Below are positions 25,540-32,088 of a DNA stretch of 50,430 nucleotides, piece by piece (position 1 is the first letter of the stretch; the number at the start of each line of letters is the position of its first letter). This DNA comes from Streptomyces tailanensis. Lineage in GTDB: Bacteria > Actinomycetota > Actinomycetes > Streptomycetales > Streptomycetaceae. Below the pieces are notes generated by a model. The model did no database searches. It was given only the letters and a program-made list of their open reading frames with translations, and had not been told where the DNA came from. The DNA is taken from positions 1 through 50,430 of the forward strand of contig NZ_VTHJ01000057.1 of assembly GCF_008386495.1 (NCBI RefSeq), read 5' to 3'. Both the position numbers and the translations under genes were made by a program.

Positions 25540-26483
25540 CCACCTGGACCGACCACACCGCCGATCGACCCATCGCGCTCACCGCCCCGAGCGGCATCGA
25601 CCGGTCCGCCCACCACCGGCTCGACGAGGCCTGGCTCGCGGCGGCCTGGAGTCACCCGACAACCCGCTGCTTCGTGGTCTCCGGCGGCCAGGTCCTCATC
25701 GACGAGACGGCGGACGGCACCACCGAACTCGTCATGACCCCCTCTTTCGAGGCCCCGCTCACCGAGTCACACCGCTACTTCCTGGGCACCGACGCCGACG
25801 GTGTGAGCTACTTCGCACTTCAGAAGGACGCGCTTCCCGGGCGGATGGACCAGTCCGCGCGCCCGGCCGGACTGCGTGAGGCGGGCATGCTCCTGTCGCC
25901 GCGCGACACCGGCCTCATGGTGCACGCGGCCGGTCTGGAGAACTGGCAGCGCACCCACCGCTTCTGCTCCCGCTGCGGCGAGCGCACGGTCATCGCGGCG
26001 GCCGGCCACATCCGCCGCTGCCCGGCCTGCGGCGCCGAGCACTACCCGCGCACCGACCCGGCCGTGATCATGGCCGTCACGGACGACGAGGACCGCATCC
26101 TCCTCGGCCGCCAGGTCCACTGGCCCGAGGGCCGCTTCTCCACCCTCGCCGGTTTCGTGGAGCCCGGCGAGTCCATCGAACAGTCCGTGCGCCGCGAGGT
26201 CCACGAGGAGGTCGGCATCACCGTCGGCCAGGTCGAGTACATCGCCAGCCAGCCCTGGCCCTTCCCCTCCAGCCTCATGCTGGGCTTCATAGCCCGCGCC
26301 ACCTCGACGGAAGTGGACGTGGACGGCGACGAGATCCACGAGGCCCGCTGGTTCTCCCGCGAAGAGCTACGGGCCGCGTTCGAGTCCGGGGAGGTCCTGC
26401 CTCCCTACGGCATCTCGATCGCGGCCCGCCTGATCGAACTCTGGTACGGCAAGCCCCTGCCGACACGAGGTCACACCGGCTAG
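25536..26483 (+). CDS. nudC: NAD+ diphosphatase / RNA deNADding Nudix hydrolase
   Basis: A 315-residue NudC-family enzyme. A four-Cys zinc ribbon (CSRC and CPAC near residues 149 and 168) precedes the Nudix box at about residues 206-228 (GFVEPGES start, REVHEEVGI end), followed by the NudC signature SQPWPFPSS near 240. It hydrolyses NAD(H) to NMN(H) and AMP and removes NAD caps from RNA. I choose GTG 25536 over a TTG 12 bases upstream because GGAAG lies at the right distance. It is the last gene before the accessory segment; the truncated XRE reading frame runs antisense over its last 117 bases. Confidence 0.93.
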   Translation: MTTWTDHTADRPIALTAPSGIDRSAHHRLDEAWLAAAWSHPTTRCFVVSGGQVLIDETADGTTELVMTPSFEAPLTESHRYFLGTDADGVSYFALQKDALPGRMDQSARPAGLREAGMLLSPRDTGLMVHAAGLENWQRTHRFCSRCGERTVIAAAGHIRRCPACGAEHYPRTDPAVIMAVTDDEDRILLGRQVHWPEGRFSTLAGFVEPGESIEQSVRREVHEEVGITVGQVEYIASQPWPFPSSLMLGFIARATSTEVDVDGDEIHEARWFSREELRAAFESGEVLPPYGISIAARLIELWYGKPLPTRGHTG

Positions 26484-26500
26484 GACCCGCCCACCGGGCG

Positions 26501-26545
26501 CTACGCGCCGATCTTCTGCTTGACCTGCGCCAGCGAAGGGTTCGT
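26501..26545 (-). pseudogene. Orphan 3' end of a mycoredoxin gene
   Basis: Read on the minus strand this stretch encodes TNPSLAQVKQKIGA followed by TAG. The intact mycoredoxin gene 1.1 kb away ends TNPSLAQVKQALGA: 12 of 14 residues are identical but only 32 of 45 bases match, so the two copies come from different lineages. The copies share GACGAACCC at their upstream edge. No upstream mycoredoxin sequence is attached here; instead the truncated XRE gene abuts it. It marks one edge of the accessory segment. Confidence 0.8.
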
Positions 26546-26726
26546 CCGAGACGCCGAGCGCGGACAGGATCAGGTCGACGTCCTGAACGGTGGGCAGGGT
26601 CCGGCCGTTCTCGATCTTCGAGAGCTTCCCTGCGGACATGGAAGCCCTGCGGGCTACCGCGTCACCGGTCAGTCCCGATGCTTCCCGCAGTGCCCGCAGG
26701 GCTCTCCCGATCGACTCCGTGGTCAG
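26546..26726 (-). pseudogene. Truncated XRE-family helix-turn-helix regulator
   Basis: About 60 residues of an XRE-type DNA-binding domain are encoded (TTESIGRALRALREASGLTG, then MSAGKLSKIENGRTLPTVQD and DVDLILSALGVSDE). The C-terminal effector region usual in Streptomyces homologues is missing: the homology stops at the junction with the orphan mycoredoxin tail and the frame then runs out of phase to a stop at 26367. No ATG/GTG/TTG precedes the domain in frame; the only candidate start is a CTG (26724-26726) overlapping the upstream gene's TGA as CTGA, where homologues would have GTGA. Either a relic or a minimal HTH protein with a rare start. Confidence 0.7.
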
Positions 26727-27232
26727 TGATGCCGCTCCCAGTAGGCCGCGAACGGCACGGCGCGGGTGAGCGCCAAGTCGCGGTATCCCTGGTACTCCGC
26801 GAGCCGTTCGGCAGACAGGAGTTCACCGCCGATGAACTTGCCCTCGGGGGTGTAGTGCATGCGGTACACGTCGCGGTCGTCGAAGAGCCAGAAGTCGTGA
26901 TCGGGCAGGCCGGTCACCTCCTGCTCGGCAACGTCGGTGATCCCGATGGACTCCCCTGCCTTGATGTTGCCGGGGTAAGCCGACAGCTCGTAACGCAGGT
27001 AGTCAGTCAAGGGAGAGCGCAGGACGTGAACGCGGGACACGCTCTTGCTCTTGTCGGTCATCGAGCGCACCCATGGGTTGTCGTCCCACTCCGGCCCCAT
27101 GTCCTCGCCCGCGAGGAACCGTGTGATCTCGTCCTGCTCCTCTTCCACGTCGTACACGTCGAGCGTCTCCAGCCGGAACGCGGTCCGCTCGAAGGTCTCG
27201 AAGAGACGGCCGAACTCCTCACCTGCGAGCAC
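26723..27232 (-). CDS. DUF6879 family protein
   Basis: A 169-residue acidic protein of the DUF6879 type that is regularly found beside XRE regulators and small DUF397-like proteins in Streptomyces. Aromatic-rich C-terminus (DFWLFDDRDVYRMHYTPEG, FAAYWERHH). I use GTG 27232 (VLAGEEFGRLFE) with GAGGAG six bases upstream; a TTG five codons earlier is possible. It overlaps the upstream small gene by 14 bases and the XRE frame by CTGA, so the three form one operon. Function unknown; in such cassettes it may work with the regulator. Codon third positions look less G/C-biased than in flanking core genes. Confidence 0.75.
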   Translation of the reverse strand: MLAGEEFGRLFETFERTAFRLETLDVYDVEEEQDEITRFLAGEDMGPEWDDNPWVRSMTDKSKSVSRVHVLRSPLTDYLRYELSAYPGNIKAGESIGITDVAEQEVTGLPDHDFWLFDDRDVYRMHYTPEGKFIGGELLSAERLAEYQGYRDLALTRAVPFAAYWERHH

Positions 27233-27434
27233 TGAAGTACTCCTCAAGCACTGCCGCCGGGACCATGACGGCTGTCTCGCCCTCGGGGAGGTCGAGCTGT
27301 GCCAGCCGCTCAGGGTCGGTGATCACGTAGCCCTGCACTACGTAGTCCTTGCTGTCGTCCGTGCCCCACAGCGTCGGGCACGTGCCGTTCTTGCAGTCCG
27401 GGTCTCCCGACAGCTTCCGCAGCGGTGCGCCCAT
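27219..27434 (-). CDS. Small hypothetical protein of the XRE-DUF6879 cassette
   Basis: A 71-residue protein (starts MGAPLRKLSGDPDCKNGTCP) with a Cys pair (C-x4-C) that resembles small proteins found beside DUF6879/XRE pairs in Streptomyces. A strong GAGGGGGAAG ribosome binding site precedes the ATG. First gene of the three-gene accessory operon. No function can be assigned. Confidence 0.7.
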   Translation of the reverse strand: MGAPLRKLSGDPDCKNGTCPTLWGTDDSKDYVVQGYVITDPERLAQLDLPEGETAVMVPAAVLEEYFSARR

Positions 27435-27599
27435 GGCTTCCCCCTCACGTCGACAGTCCTTGTCGCGTTCGATGCTTCTGGCTTGCGGGCAGCATGGTCA
27501 AGATCCCCCGCTTTCCAAAACGGGAAAGTCGCTTGCTCGACGTCCCGACGGGTGTAGATGGCGGGCCTTGTTCAGGCGATGCAGCCCCAGGGCACACAG

Positions 27600-27632
27600 A
27601 ACCCCCGATCAGCGTCAGGCCGGTCGGGGGTT
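27600..27632 (-). terminator. Terminator after the mycoredoxin gene
   Basis: AACCCCCGA and TCGGGGGTT form a 9-bp stem around a 15-base loop, 15 bases beyond the mycoredoxin stop on the minus strand. It separates mycoredoxin from the accessory operon. The rest of the gap (27435-27599) holds an AT-richer inverted repeat, CTTTCC/GGAAAG around 27510-27530, that could be a regulator site. Confidence 0.6.
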
Positions 27633-27646
27633 GCGCGTAGCGGGAG

Positions 27647-27904
27647 TCAGGCGCCGAGCGCCTGCTTCACCTGGGCAAGGCTCGGGTTCGTCATGACGAC
27701 CTCAGAGCCCCCCTGGGTGGGAACTACCAGAACCGTCGGAACCGTCTGGTTCCCGCCGTTCGCCTTTTCCACGAACGCCGCGGACTCCGGGTCCTGCTCG
27801 ATGTTGATCTCGTTGTACGTGATGCCCTCGCGGTCCATCTGGCTCTTCAGTCGACGGCAGTAGCCACACCACGTGGTGCTGTACATCGTCACAGTGCCCT
27901 GCAT
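27647..27904 (-). CDS. mrx1: Mycoredoxin (glutaredoxin-like)
   Basis: An 85-residue glutaredoxin-fold protein with the active site Cys13-Gly-Tyr-Cys16 (TTWCGYCRRL) and the cis-Pro motif TVPTVLV. Mycoredoxins reduce mycothiol mixed disulfides using mycothiol and are the actinobacterial counterpart of glutaredoxin. AAGGAG lies about 10 bases before the ATG. It is divergent from uvrD2 and controlled by a SigR-type promoter. Its last 14 codons are duplicated next to nudC, suggesting that the gene's 3' end is where a foreign segment joined. Confidence 0.93.
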   Translation of the reverse strand: MQGTVTMYSTTWCGYCRRLKSQMDREGITYNEINIEQDPESAAFVEKANGGNQTVPTVLVVPTQGGSEVVMTNPSLAQVKQALGA

Positions 27905-27954
27905 GTCCTTGGCGCTCCTTAACGTTGTGAGGGGTGCGTGGTCGCAGTGAGTGG

Positions 27955-27981
27955 AACGTACGTGACGGGCCCGCCATTCCC
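27955..27981 (-). promoter_or_regulatory. SigR-type promoter of mycoredoxin
   Basis: On the minus strand GGGAAT (27981-27976), an 18-base spacer and GTT (27957-27955) match the SigR consensus. Transcription should start about 45 bases before the mycoredoxin ATG. Same spacing as the moeZ promoter. Confidence 0.78.
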
Positions 27982-28027
27982 GTACGCGGGTGGCCGGCAG
28001 GGGAAGCCGGTGCCCTCGTAGCCCGGA

Positions 28028-28077
28028 AACGAAGGGACGCATGCCGCATGAGAACGAAGGAACGCCTGCCGCATTAG
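28028..28077 (+). repeat. 25-bp tandem repeat upstream of uvrD2
   Basis: Two adjacent 25-bp units (28028-28052 and 28053-28077) agree at 22 of 25 positions; core AACGAAGG-ACGC-TGCCGCAT. They lie between the SigR promoter of mycoredoxin and the uvrD2 start, about 70-115 bases before the latter. A repeated binding site for a regulator is one explanation. Confidence 0.75.
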
Positions 28078-28097
28078 TACGACTGCGGGTGGGTGCC

Positions 28098-28106
28098 TGT
28101 GGACAA
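28098..28106 (-). promoter_or_regulatory. DnaA-box-like site upstream of uvrD2
   Basis: TGTGGACAA (TTGTCCACA on the minus strand), the preferred Streptomyces DnaA box, 40 bases before the uvrD2 GTG and just after the 25-bp tandem repeat. Confidence 0.45.
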
Positions 28107-28145
28107 CCGGCTCAGCTGTCTCCGGCGACCTGGCAGCATGGCCGT

Positions 28146-30368
28146 GTGACAGCAGCAACGCACTCCACCCTCTTCCCGCGGGTCCCCGACTCGGCCGACG
28201 CGGTGCTCGAAGGGCTCGACCCCGAGCAGCGCGCGGTGGCCACCGCCCTGCACGGGCCGGTGTGCGTGCTGGCGGGCGCCGGCACCGGCAAGACCCGGGC
28301 GATCACCCACCGCATCGCCTACGGGGTGCGAGCCGGGATGCTCCAGCCCGCCAGCGTGCTGGCCGTCACGTTCACCAACCGCGCCGCCGGAGAGATGCGC
28401 GGTCGCCTCCGCCAACTCGGTGCCGCCGGAGTCCAGGCCCGGACGTTCCACTCGGCCGCGCTGCGTCAGCTCCAGTACTTCTGGCCGAAGGCCGTCGGCG
28501 GCACCATGCCGAGAATCGTCGACCGCAAGATACAACTCGTCGCGGACGCGGCCGCCGCCTGCCGCATCCGTCTCGATCGCAACGAACTACGGGACGCCGC
28601 CGCCGAGATCGAGTGGTCCAAGGTCACCCAGGCCGTGCCCGCCGACTACGCCGCCGCTGCCGCCAAGAGCGGCCGCGAGGCCCCCCGCGACCCGGCCGAG
28701 ATCGCCCAGATCTACGCGATGTACGAGGCCCTCAAGCGCGAGCGCGTGGTCATCGACTTCGAGGACGTCCTCCTGCTCACGGTCGGCATCCTCCAGGACC
28801 GGCACGACATCACCGAGCAGGTCCGCTCCCAGTACCAGCACTTCGTGGTCGACGAGTACCAGGACGTCAGCCCCCTCCAGCAGCGCCTGTTGGAACTGTG
28901 GCTCGGTGAGCGGGACAACCTGTGCGTCGTGGGCGACGCCAGCCAGACGATCTATTCGTTCACTGGCGCAACTCCTGACCATCTGCTCGACTTCCGCCTC
29001 CGCCATCCCGGGGCCACGGTCGTCAAGCTCGTCCGTGACTACCGCTCCACCCCTCAGGTCGTCCACCTGGCCAACGGCCTGCTCTCCCAGGCCCGCGGCC
29101 GCGCCGCCGACCACCGCCTCGAACTGGTCTCCCAACGCCCCCCGGGCCCCGAGCCCCGCTACGCCGAGTACTCCGACGAGCCCGCCGAGGCCGAGGGCGC
29201 CGCCCGCCGCATCCGCGACCTCATCGCCTCCGGGGTCCCCGCGAGCGAGATCGCCATCCTCTTCCGGACGAACTCCCAGTCCGAGACCTACGAGCAGGCC
29301 CTCGCGGACGCCGGAGTGCCCTACCAGCTGCGTGGCGCCGAGCGGTTCTTCGACCGGCCCGAAGTGCGCAAAGCGTGGGCCGCGCTGAGAGCCGCGGCCC
29401 GCTTCGGCGGCAACGACACCCTCCTCGAGGACGCCATCGGCCTTCCCTCACAGGTACGTGCGGTGCTGTCCGGCGAGGGCTGGACCGGCGAACCACCGGC
29501 GGGCTCCGGCGCGGTCAGGGAGAGCTGGGAATCACTGGCGGCCCTGGTGAACCTGGCCCAGGACTTCACTGCCGCCAAGCCGGACGCCACACTCGGCGAC
29601 CTGGTGGCGGAACTCGACGAACGGGCGAACGCCCAGCACGCCCCCACCGTCCAGGGCGTCACTCTCGCCTCGCTGCATTCCGCGAAGGGTCTGGAGTGGG
29701 ACGTTGTCTTCCTGGTCGGAGTCGCCGAGGGCATGATGCCGATCACCTACGCCAAAACGGACGAGCAGGTCGAAGAGGAGAGAAGACTCCTCTATGTGGG
29801 CGTCACCCGCGCGCGAGAGCAGCTCTCCGTCTCCTGGGCCCTGTCCCGATCCCCCGGCAGCCGCCCGAACCGCCGTCCCAGCCGCTTCCTCAACGGGCTG
29901 CGCCCCGGATCGACCGCCACCGTGGGCCGGACCGGCGCGAGCGGTTCCGGAGGCGTCGAACAGGGCGCGGCAGGTGGCCGGTCGGGCGAATTCGAGGCCG
30001 GCGGCACCGCGACCGCCCCGCGCCGTACCAGCCGGACCCCGGCCCGCTGCCGTGTCTGCGGCCGCACCCTGCGGGACGCCGGTGAGATGAAGCTGATGCG
30101 CTGCGAGGACTGCCCCTCCGACATGGACGAGGGTCTCTACGAGCGCTTGCGCGAGTGGCGGGCGATGCAGGCGCGGCGCAGCGGCCAACCGGACTTCTGC
30201 GTCTTCACCGACCGGACGCTGATGGCCATCGCAGAAGCGGGGCCGAGCACTCCGGTTGAACTCGGTCGCATCCCTGGTGTCATCGCCCGTAAGCTCCAGC
30301 GTTACGGCGCCGATGTTCTCGACATCTGCGCAGGTCGGGAGCCCGGGGGCGACGACGAGAACGACTGA
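28146..30368 (+). CDS. uvrD2: UvrD2 helicase with tetracysteine and HRDC domains
   Basis: A 740-residue superfamily 1A DNA helicase. Walker A GAGTGKTR is near residue 42, motif II VDEYQDVS near 236, motif VI VGVTRARE near 553. After the motor come a zinc motif (CRVC ... CEDC near residues 637-656) and a C-terminal HRDC domain, the arrangement of mycobacterial UvrD2. It unwinds DNA 3'-5' in repair or replication. The frame is open further upstream, but GTG 28146 (VTAATHSTLF) best fits the helicase start and leaves the repeat and DnaA box in the promoter region. No clear Shine-Dalgarno. Divergent from mycoredoxin. Confidence 0.93.
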   Translation: MTAATHSTLFPRVPDSADAVLEGLDPEQRAVATALHGPVCVLAGAGTGKTRAITHRIAYGVRAGMLQPASVLAVTFTNRAAGEMRGRLRQLGAAGVQARTFHSAALRQLQYFWPKAVGGTMPRIVDRKIQLVADAAAACRIRLDRNELRDAAAEIEWSKVTQAVPADYAAAAAKSGREAPRDPAEIAQIYAMYEALKRERVVIDFEDVLLLTVGILQDRHDITEQVRSQYQHFVVDEYQDVSPLQQRLLELWLGERDNLCVVGDASQTIYSFTGATPDHLLDFRLRHPGATVVKLVRDYRSTPQVVHLANGLLSQARGRAADHRLELVSQRPPGPEPRYAEYSDEPAEAEGAARRIRDLIASGVPASEIAILFRTNSQSETYEQALADAGVPYQLRGAERFFDRPEVRKAWAALRAAARFGGNDTLLEDAIGLPSQVRAVLSGEGWTGEPPAGSGAVRESWESLAALVNLAQDFTAAKPDATLGDLVAELDERANAQHAPTVQGVTLASLHSAKGLEWDVVFLVGVAEGMMPITYAKTDEQVEEERRLLYVGVTRAREQLSVSWALSRSPGSRPNRRPSRFLNGLRPGSTATVGRTGASGSGGVEQGAAGGRSGEFEAGGTATAPRRTSRTPARCRVCGRTLRDAGEMKLMRCEDCPSDMDEGLYERLREWRAMQARRSGQPDFCVFTDRTLMAIAEAGPSTPVELGRIPGVIARKLQRYGADVLDICAGREPGGDDEND

Positions 30369-30381
30369 TACGAACTCGTCG

Positions 30382-30421
30382 AAAAAATAGTTTGCGCATG
30401 CCCCAGCAATCCCCATAGGTT
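30382..30421 (+). promoter_or_regulatory. AT-tract (WblC/WhiB7-type) promoter of wblC
   Basis: AAAAAATA (30382-30389) lies directly upstream of a -35 TTGCGC (30392-30397); an 18-base spacer leads to TAGGTT (30416-30421). WhiB7/WblC proteins bind such AT-rich tracts next to the -35 through their AT-hook while contacting the principal sigma factor, so this is consistent with positive autoregulation. A GGCCTT-CTCG-AAGGCC hairpin (30440-30455) would be near the 5' end of the RNA. Confidence 0.75.
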
Positions 30422-30532
30422 CTTAGGCACGGGAACGGCGGCCTTCTCGAAGGCCCTGTTGTCGTGGTGTACTTCATATCCGTCGGATTGGTTCGCGCCG
30501 GTCCCAAAAGACGCCGAGAGGAGGCGAGTCCA

Positions 30533-30856
30533 GTGATCAGCATCAACACCAGCTTCATCAGCACGGTCAAAATGACCGATCGCTCGGCTGTCTCCCCGTG
30601 CATGCTCGGCGTCTCGAACCTGGGTACCGGTCTGTCCGCCATTCGTGGTGGCCGTCCGGCGTCCTCCGTGTCTCCTGCGGGTCTTCTCGTCCGTGAGCGC
30701 AGTGAGCGACCGACCAAGGCACTGGAAGCAGCAGTAGCGGCACAGGCGCAGGCCTATGCCTTTGCCGCGGCCGGTGCCGGATTCCGGAAGCAGACGACGC
30801 AGCACCACCTGATGTGGGCCTTCCGTGGGCCTGAACCCTGGAGTGATCCAGCCTGA
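30533..30856 (+). CDS. 107-residue upstream ORF in the wblC leader
   Basis: A GTG-started ORF with an excellent ribosome binding site (AGAGGAGG, 8 bases upstream) occupies the wblC leader. The protein is Ala/Ser/Arg-rich without a known domain and ends in a distinctive WAFRGPEPWSDPA. Its stop codon sits inside a CCTGATC-GAC-GATCAGG hairpin (30852-30868) immediately before the attenuator. WhiB7/wblC genes in Actinobacteria are known to be controlled by upstream ORFs: ribosome slowing by antibiotics prevents terminator formation. The length here is greater than a minimal leader peptide, so the product may have its own role; a GTG at 30464 would lengthen it but has no ribosome binding site. Confidence 0.75.
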   Translation: MISINTSFISTVKMTDRSAVSPCMLGVSNLGTGLSAIRGGRPASSVSPAGLLVRERSERPTKALEAAVAAQAQAYAFAAAGAGFRKQTTQHHLMWAFRGPEPWSDPA

Positions 30857-30879
30857 TCGACGATCAGGTCGGCGCCTTC

Positions 30880-30921
30880 AGGGCCGCGGAACCCCATCCG
30901 GGATCCGCGGCCCTTCTGTTT
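30880..30921 (+). terminator. wblC leader attenuator (Rho-independent terminator)
   Basis: An 11-bp G+C-rich stem (AGGGCCGCGGA, 30880-30890, with TCCGCGGCCCT, 30904-30914), 13-base loop and a T-rich tail TCTGTTT (30915-30921), lying 24 bases after the upstream ORF stop and 109 bases before wblC. One of the few hairpins in the window with a T-rich tail, consistent with true attenuation rather than simple end-of-gene termination. Confidence 0.8.
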
Positions 30922-31030
30922 GTCCCCGACCGGGGGCTACAGAGCGAAGGGGCCTCGGGACAAGAAAAGAACCCGGTACCAGCCGCCACCCGGCCAACCG
31001 GCCGGAACGACCAGACGAGGAAGACGAACC

Positions 31031-31399
31031 GTGCAACTCGAAGCGCACGCCCCGTCCGTACCGCCTTCCGAAACGATCCCCCCGCCCGGCCTCACGGAGG
31101 ACTCCACCTTGACCCCGCTGACTGCGCTCACCGCGCTCGACGACGCCATCGAGAACCTCGGCGTACCCGTTCCCTGCCGCTCCTACGACCCGGAGGTCTT
31201 CTTCGCCGAGTCGCCGGCCGATGTCGAGTACGCCAAGTCCCTCTGCCGCACCTGCCCGCTGATCGAGGCCTGCCTCGCCGGCGCCAAGGAGCGGCGTGAG
31301 CCCTGGGGCGTCTGGGGTGGCGAGCTCTTCGTCCAGGGTGTTGTCGTGGCCCGCAAGCGGCCCCGTGGCCGCCCGCGCAAGAACCCGGTCACGGCATGA
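31031..31399 (+). CDS. wblC: WhiB-like iron-sulfur regulator WblC/WhiB7
   Basis: A 122-residue WhiB-like protein. Fe-S ligands are Cys49, Cys72, Cys75 and Cys81; the turn GVWGG is at 93-97; the C-terminal AT-hook RPRGRPRK (110-117) identifies the WhiB7/WblC subgroup. It binds the principal sigma factor and AT-rich tracts upstream of -35 boxes to activate intrinsic multidrug resistance and ribosome-protection genes after translation-targeting antibiotics. GTG start after GAGGAAGACGAACC. Expression is expected to be controlled by autoregulation at the promoter and by leader attenuation. The downstream gene overlaps by ATGA. Confidence 0.95.
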   Translation: MQLEAHAPSVPPSETIPPPGLTEDSTLTPLTALTALDDAIENLGVPVPCRSYDPEVFFAESPADVEYAKSLCRTCPLIEACLAGAKERREPWGVWGGELFVQGVVVARKRPRGRPRKNPVTA

Positions 31400-31719
31400 A
31401 CATCACCGGAACGATCGATCGCCCCCTGACGCACGACCCCAAGAAGCAGGCCCCGATGAAGCCGTCCACGAGCGAGCCCGCAGGCTCCGCGACTCCAGAC
31501 TTCACCACCACCGGCGCGAACGCCTCGCGCCAGAACAGGACCCGAGAAATGCATCTCATGCCAGAAGCCCTGGCTCGTGCGCATATGCGCGAGCGCCTGC
31601 ACGAGGCAGAGCGGGAACGCCAGGCCATGCGCCTGGCGGTTGCCCGCCGGATGCAGCGCCGGGCCGAGCGCGCCTCGATGCGCGCCCGCCGTGCGCTCGC
31701 CATGGCGGTCATGCAGTAG
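31396..31719 (+). CDS. Arg-rich small protein coupled to wblC
   Basis: A 107-residue protein, translationally coupled to wblC by ATGA. The first half is low complexity; residues about 52-107 form a long amphipathic, Arg/Ala/Met-rich helix (ALARAHMRERLHEAERERQA, then RRMQRRAERA). No domain recognised. Co-expression with WblC suggests an accessory role in the antibiotic response, but that is inference from position. A later ATG (MKPSTSEP, codon 21) is an alternative start. Confidence 0.7.
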   Translation: MNITGTIDRPLTHDPKKQAPMKPSTSEPAGSATPDFTTTGANASRQNRTREMHLMPEALARAHMRERLHEAERERQAMRLAVARRMQRRAERASMRARRALAMAVMQ

Positions 31720-31787
31720 CCGCCACGCGGCAACCGGCATGAACCGGCCGAGTCAGGCACATCAACACCACGCGTAGCAGTGGCTCC

Positions 31788-31823
31788 CCGCGGGGGCCGG
31801 TCCGACCGGACCGGCCCCCGCGG
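31788..31823. terminator. Perfect 16-bp hairpin terminator
   Basis: CCGCGGGGGCCGGTCC and its exact complement enclose a GACC loop, 69 bases after the Arg-rich gene and before the zinc-ribbon gene. No T-tract. Confidence 0.85.
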
Positions 31824-31868
31824 TGCGTTGTGACCTGGATCCGTCGGCCACGGCGATATCGTCGCCGC

Positions 31869-32078
31869 GTGACGCGTCTTTCCGGGGACAACGACGACAG
31901 CGGCTCCGCCGCAGGACCCCAGACCCTCGTGTGCGCCCGCTGCGGAGCGATCACCGAAGCCCCCCAGCCCCTGTGGCTCTGCTCCGTGGAGAACGGTAGA
32001 CGGCACTACTTCTGCGAGGCATGCGCCCGGGAGAACCTGAGAGCGATCGAGGGTCGGTTGGACTCGCCCTGGTGGTGA
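31869..32078 (+). CDS. Small zinc-ribbon-like protein
   Basis: A 69-residue protein with two Cys pairs: CARC (with CGAITEAPQPLWLC following) and CEAC, likely to bind zinc. The remaining sequence (RRHYFCEACARENLRAIEGR) suggests a compact treble-clef-like fold. I use GTG 31869; TATCGT seven bases before it suggests a leaderless message. A GTG 39 bases upstream would add a basic extension. Function unknown. It is convergent with the ABC1 kinase gene (10-bp gap). Confidence 0.7.
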   Translation: MTRLSGDNDDSGSAAGPQTLVCARCGAITEAPQPLWLCSVENGRRHYFCEACARENLRAIEGRLDSPWW

Positions 32079-32088
32079 GTCAGGCCGC

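Noticed and set aside
27435..27599. A tRNA or integrase attachment site in the gap after the small accessory gene
   Set aside because: No cloverleaf could be folded and no second copy of any sequence there was found; only a small inverted repeat remains.
28042..28077. Small ORF starting inside the 25-bp tandem repeat
   Set aside because: It has no ribosome binding site and simply merges with the upstream frame of uvrD2.
30432..30463. Possible SigR promoter of wblC (GGGAAC ... GTTG)
   Set aside because: The spacer is 21 bases rather than 18-19, so it does not fit; the AT-tract promoter upstream is better supported.
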